Under the pieces are notes generated by a model. It did no database searches. It had not been told where the DNA came from and saw nothing but the letters and a program-made list of their open reading frames with translations. Both the position numbers and the translations under genes were made by a program. A DNA stretch of 15,219 nucleotides from assembly GCA_051861205.1 (NCBI GenBank), contig JBHYDC010000035.1, positions 1 to 15,219 of the forward strand, given 5' to 3'. This stretch comes from JBHYDC01 sp051861205 (GTDB lineage: Bacteria > Pseudomonadota > Alphaproteobacteria > Rhizobiales > Pleomorphomonadaceae). The first letter of the stretch is position 1. Every line of letters begins with the position of its first letter. Shown here one piece after another: positions 14,473 through 15,219 of the stretch.

Positions 14473-15126
14473 ATGCCCGAAGTCATCTTCAACGGCCCCG
14501 CAGGTCGCATCGAGGGACGTTTCCAGCCCGCAAAAGGCCGGAATGCTCCCATTGCCATGATCCTGCATCCGCATCCGCAGTTCGGCGGCACCATGAACAA
14601 TCAGGTGATCTATCGCCTGTTCTACATGTTCAAGGACCGCGGCTTTGCCGTGCTGCGCTTCAATTTCCGCGGCGTCGGCCGCAGCCAGGGTCAGTTCGAT
14701 CACGGCGGCGGCGAACTTTCAGACGCGGCCTCCGCACTCGACTGGGTGCAGACGATTCATCCCGACGCGCGGTCCTGCTGGGTGGCGGGATTCTCCTTCG
14801 GCGCCTGGATCGGTATGCAGCTTTTGATGCGCCGCCCGGAAATCGAAGGCTTCATCTCGATCGCCCCGCCCGCGAACTTGCACGACTTCTCGTTCCTAGC
14901 GCCCTGTCCATCATCCGGGCTGATCGTGCACGGAGACATGGACAAGGTGGCCCCGCCCAAGGACGTGCAGACGCTGGTGGACAAGCTGAAGACGCAGAAG
15001 GGCATCGTGATCGAGCAGAACACGATCGAAGGCGCCAACCACTTCTTCGAGAACAAGGTGGACGGCCTGATCGACGTTTGCAGCGATTATCTCGATCGCC
15101 GGCTGGCGATGTCGGCTGCGGGGTAA
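14473..15126 (+). CDS. Alpha/beta hydrolase family protein
   Basis: A 217-residue alpha/beta hydrolase of the small cytosolic type. Catalytic features are complete: the nucleophile elbow GFSFGA with Ser108, an acid residue in HGDMDKVAP (Asp157 or Asp155), and His190 in GANHFF. An oxyanion-region motif, ILHPHPQFGGTMNNQV, and LRFNFRGVGRS are typical of the COG2945-like family of 'alpha/beta superfamily hydrolases'. The substrate is unknown. No signal peptide is seen. The ribosome site is poor (GAG eleven bases ahead of ATG 14473), but no better start exists. It is divergent from the suf operon, and the shared upstream region contains the ICE box, so iron control of this gene is possible but unproven. 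Confidence 0.87.
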   Translation: MPEVIFNGPAGRIEGRFQPAKGRNAPIAMILHPHPQFGGTMNNQVIYRLFYMFKDRGFAVLRFNFRGVGRSQGQFDHGGGELSDAASALDWVQTIHPDARSCWVAGFSFGAWIGMQLLMRRPEIEGFISIAPPANLHDFSFLAPCPSSGLIVHGDMDKVAPPKDVQTLVDKLKTQKGIVIEQNTIEGANHFFENKVDGLIDVCSDYLDRRLAMSAAG

Positions 15127-15161
15127 GGGGCAGTCCCTTCACCCGCGCATCACTTTCTTCA

Positions 15162-15219
15162 CCCTCGCCCCTTGTGGGGTCGCGAAGCGACGGGTCGAGA
15201 CACGGGTCTCGACCCGTCG
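15162..15219. repeat. Palindromic repeat element B (cut by window end)
   Basis: Contains a 20-base left arm (15182-15201), the four-base loop ACGG (15202-15205) and at least 14 bases of the matching right arm before the window ends. The preceding CCCCTTGTGGGG and GTCGCGAAGCGAC are further small palindromes. It is closely related, in inverted orientation, to 6887-6940, and lies downstream of the hydrolase gene. Confidence 0.8.

Overview
The window is GC-rich and looks like an alphaproteobacterium, most likely of the Hyphomicrobiales (Rhizobiales). The reasons are the gene order desulfurase-sufB-sufC-sufD-sufS-sufT-sufA, an Irr-type (ICE) operator in front of that operon, an ECF11/RpoE-ChrR-type promoter in front of a photolyase gene, and short palindromic 'gggagaagg' repeats between genes. 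The genus cannot be fixed from the sequence alone.

Layout. (1) 1-282 is the 3' end of an oligopeptide/dipeptide ABC transporter ATPase gene. (2) 283-895 is non-coding, with a strikingly AT-rich core, and leads into a HdeD-family membrane protein gene (896-1474). (3) 1543-6628 is a plus-strand cluster: DNA photolyase, FAD-dependent amine-oxidase-like protein, DUF1365 protein, and a cyclopropane-fatty-acid-synthase-like SAM methyltransferase. A strong candidate ECF11-type promoter (TGATCC-N18-TAAAG) lies just upstream. The cluster therefore looks like a light/singlet-oxygen defence unit that combines DNA repair with enzymes that modify membrane fatty acids. (4) 6629-7093 is a convergent intergenic region filled with dispersed palindromic repeats. 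(5) 7094-14141 on the minus strand is the iron-sulfur cluster assembly (SUF) operon. In transcription order it holds an IscS/NifS-type desulfurase, sufB, sufC, sufD, sufS, a SufT/DUF59 protein and a SufA-type carrier. (6) 14142-14472 is the divergent regulatory region. It holds a sigma70-like promoter for suf with an ICE palindrome sitting on its predicted start site. (7) 14473-15126 is a divergent alpha/beta hydrolase gene, followed by another copy of the palindromic repeat at the window end.

How the parts work together. The two desulfurases would supply sulfur, SufBCD would build the cluster, and SufA and SufT would pass it on. The promoter architecture predicts iron/heme-dependent control by Irr. 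A terminator-like hairpin between sufD and sufS may set a lower dose of the downstream half. The genes are recognisable family members. The less expected content is regulatory (the ECF11 promoter, the ICE over the start site, the internal terminator-like hairpin) and the repeat copies whose palindrome loops are inverted relative to their flanks.
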